DNA of 45,360 nt, taken from positions 160,729 to 206,088 of the forward strand of contig NZ_LMUL01000017.1 of assembly GCF_009765965.1 (NCBI RefSeq). The letters are read 5' to 3'. This DNA comes from Caulobacter sp. S45. GTDB taxonomy: Bacteria; Pseudomonadota; Alphaproteobacteria; Caulobacterales; Caulobacteraceae. How positions within the stretch are numbered: the first letter of the stretch is position 1; the number at the start of each line of letters is the position of its first letter. Below the pieces are notes generated by a model. The model saw nothing but the letters and a program-made list of their open reading frames with translations. It was not told the DNA's origin and did not search any database. Shown here piece by piece: positions 44,551-45,360 of this stretch. The position numbers and the translations under genes were made by a program.

Positions 44551-44652
44551 ATGTTCAGATACCTGTCTTTCGGGAGTTCGGCGTTCGGCGCCACGGCCTT
44601 GCGGACCTTCGACGTCCTGTTGGCGACCCTGATCTTCACCGCCCTGACCTAA
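44551..44652 (+). CDS. 33-residue hydrophobic ORF, doubtful
   Basis: MFRYLSFGSSAFGATALRTF then DVLLATLIFTALT. One hydrophobic stretch. The ribosome site is weak. It is directly upstream, in the convergent sense, of the terminator of the candidate small RNA. It could be a membrane peptide or a chance open frame. Confidence 0.28.
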   Translation: MFRYLSFGSSAFGATALRTFDVLLATLIFTALT

Positions 44653-44689
44653 GCCTGCGCCTCCGGCGGACCGGCGCCGCGGTGCGGGC

Positions 44690-44718
44690 AAAAAAAAGCC
44701 GCACCCGAAGGCGCGGCT
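44690..44718 (-). terminator. Strong intrinsic terminator with UUCG loop
   Basis: On the minus strand, AGCCGCGCC and GGTGCGGCT form a 9-bp stem (one G-T pair) around TTCG and are followed by eight T (44697 down to 44690). This is a textbook Rho-independent terminator. It lies about 170 nt downstream of the leftward FAD monooxygenase and ends the candidate small RNA. Confidence 0.88.
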
Positions 44719-44771
44719 AAAGTTCATAGGGAGGAAACGCCCAGGAAGGGCGACAACGTCGAAACGTTGGT
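44690..44771 (-). ncRNA. Candidate small RNA, about 82 nt
   Basis: Read on the minus strand from about 44771, the transcript would contain hairpin 1 CAACGT-TTCG-ACGTTG (44754-44769), hairpin 2 GCCC-TTCCT-GGGC (about 44740-44752), then an unpaired CU-rich stretch GTTTCCTCCCTATGAAC, and finally the UUCG-loop terminator. The CCTCCC stretch is complementary to Shine-Dalgarno sequences, as in many target-binding regions of regulatory RNAs. A promoter-like pair lies just upstream and there is no reading frame of protein character. It could also be a 3' UTR fragment of the monooxygenase mRNA. Not assigned to a known family. Confidence 0.6.
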
Positions 44772-44777
44772 GAGGAC

Positions 44778-44806
44778 TATCTACTTCGCACCGCAGCATA
44801 AGGCAA
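44778..44806 (-). promoter_or_regulatory. Promoter of the candidate small RNA
   Basis: On the minus strand TTGCCT (44806-44801) and TAGATA (44783-44778) are spaced 17 nt, a good match to a housekeeping-type -35/-10 pair. Transcription would start at about 44771. A sigma-T (GGAAC...CGTT) match was looked for and not found. Confidence 0.5.
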
Positions 44807-44886
44807 GGGGAAATGTCGTTTTTCCGCGCAAAGGCGCATGGAATTGCCGGATTGTAAGGCCTGCGGCGGAAAAGTGGCCGCCGCGC

Positions 44887-45360
44887 CTAGTTTTTGCTTT
44901 GTTGCGTCGCACCATTTCCGGGTTCGGCATCGCCGTACAACCAGTCCAAATGTGCAGCTGAGCCGTCGGCGCCGGGGGCGCTGGCTCTCGCCGCAAAGAA
45001 GGTGGCGCGACGTAATGGGCGCGGCAGGTGGAACAGGCGGCCATTACGCCTCGCCCAGTTGCGGACGCGGGCGGTGCGGGGCCGCCGCTCGGCGCCATAG
45101 CTGGCCAGGGCGCTAATCGGATCGTCCCCGCCGTCCAGCCAACGCGCGAGCGCGCAGGCGTCCTCGATCGCCATGCCCGCGCCTTGCGCCAGGAATGGAA
45201 CGGTCGGGTGGGCGGCGTCGCCGAGCAGGGCGATGCGGCCGAGACTCCAATGGGTCAGGGGCGGGCGGTCATGGATCGCCCAGCGCCAGCAGGTCTTGGT
45301 TTCCGCGATAAGCGCCGAGACCGGCTCGGGCCAGCCGATGAAATCGGCGGCGAGCCGGTC
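44887..45360 (-). CDS. FAD-dependent monooxygenase, C-terminal part
   Basis: The reverse strand is open from the right edge to a stop at 44887 (157 residues). It holds GRIALLGDAAHPTVPFLAQGAGMAIEDA, split here only in description, which is the second FAD-binding motif of salicylate hydroxylase-like class A monooxygenases. WCRW-type and RRPRTARVRNWARRNGRLFH segments follow. The N-terminal half is outside the window. A 7-bp hairpin GCGGCGG...CCGCCGC (44863-44884) follows its stop immediately. It is a different protein from the monooxygenase at 40959. Confidence 0.88.
   Translation of the reverse strand, partial: DRLAADFIGWPEPVSALIAETKTCWRWAIHDRPPLTHWSLGRIALLGDAAHPTVPFLAQGAGMAIEDACALARWLDGGDDPISALASYGAERRPRTARVRNWARRNGRLFHLPRPLRRATFFAARASAPGADGSAAHLDWLYGDAEPGNGATQQSKN

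Overview
The window is a GC-rich (roughly 70 percent by eye), densely packed alphaproteobacterial chromosome segment. It is most likely from the Caulobacteraceae (Caulobacter or Phenylobacterium type). The main pointers are a PopA-like protein (two degenerate receiver domains plus a GGDEF-like domain that keeps the c-di-GMP inhibitory site), an HdaA-type DnaA homologue next to ppk and ppx, the order xerD / aroK-aroB-CorC-like, and a bolA / J-protein / cobS cluster. No tRNA, rRNA, CRISPR array, insertion sequence or prophage was seen.

Layout. 1-9.9 kb: mixed housekeeping and envelope genes (glycosyltransferase fragment, metallophosphoesterase, Gly/His-rich secreted protein, AI-2E-type permease, YgfZ, heptosyltransferase-like protein, PopA-like regulator, YihY, TusA-like protein, two small conserved proteins). 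10-14.6 kb: hdaA-ppk-ppx. 14.6-16.1 kb: a small AT-rich accessory island with a candidate SOS box, a broken polymorphic-toxin-like gene ending in a glucosaminidase domain, and a small exported protein placed like an immunity protein. 16-25 kb: rnd, purM-purN, aroC, pdxH with a kinase fusion and a DUF1499 protein, a metallo-beta-lactamase-fold hydrolase and a TIGR01244-type protein. 25.4-31.2 kb: a beta-oxidation operon (thiolase, 3-hydroxyacyl-CoA dehydrogenase/enoyl-CoA hydratase, acyl-CoA dehydrogenase, thioesterase). 31.3-35.6 kb: glycerate kinase-like gene, YqaA-type membrane protein, DsbB, Coq7 and a methyltransferase. 35.7-39.7 kb: xerD opposite aroK-aroB-CorC-like. 40-45.4 kb: bolA, J-protein, FAD monooxygenase, cobS, DUF2076, small ORFs, and a candidate small RNA downstream of a second FAD monooxygenase that runs off the right edge.

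The most interesting signals are these. (1) The 14.64-16.06 kb island: GTTC-N7-GTTC, the alphaproteobacterial LexA half-site arrangement, lies 26 nt before a toxin-like gene. That gene switches from a GC-rich N-terminal half to an AT-rich peptidoglycan-hydrolase domain, and an exported small protein follows it by 10 nt. The toxin reading frame carries a nonsense codon and a one-base frameshift. (2) A free-standing minus-strand small RNA candidate at about 44690-44771, with its own promoter-like elements, three hairpins, an exposed CU-rich anti-Shine-Dalgarno stretch and a strong UUCG-loop terminator. (3) Three long palindromic intergenic repeats, each sitting exactly between convergent genes.
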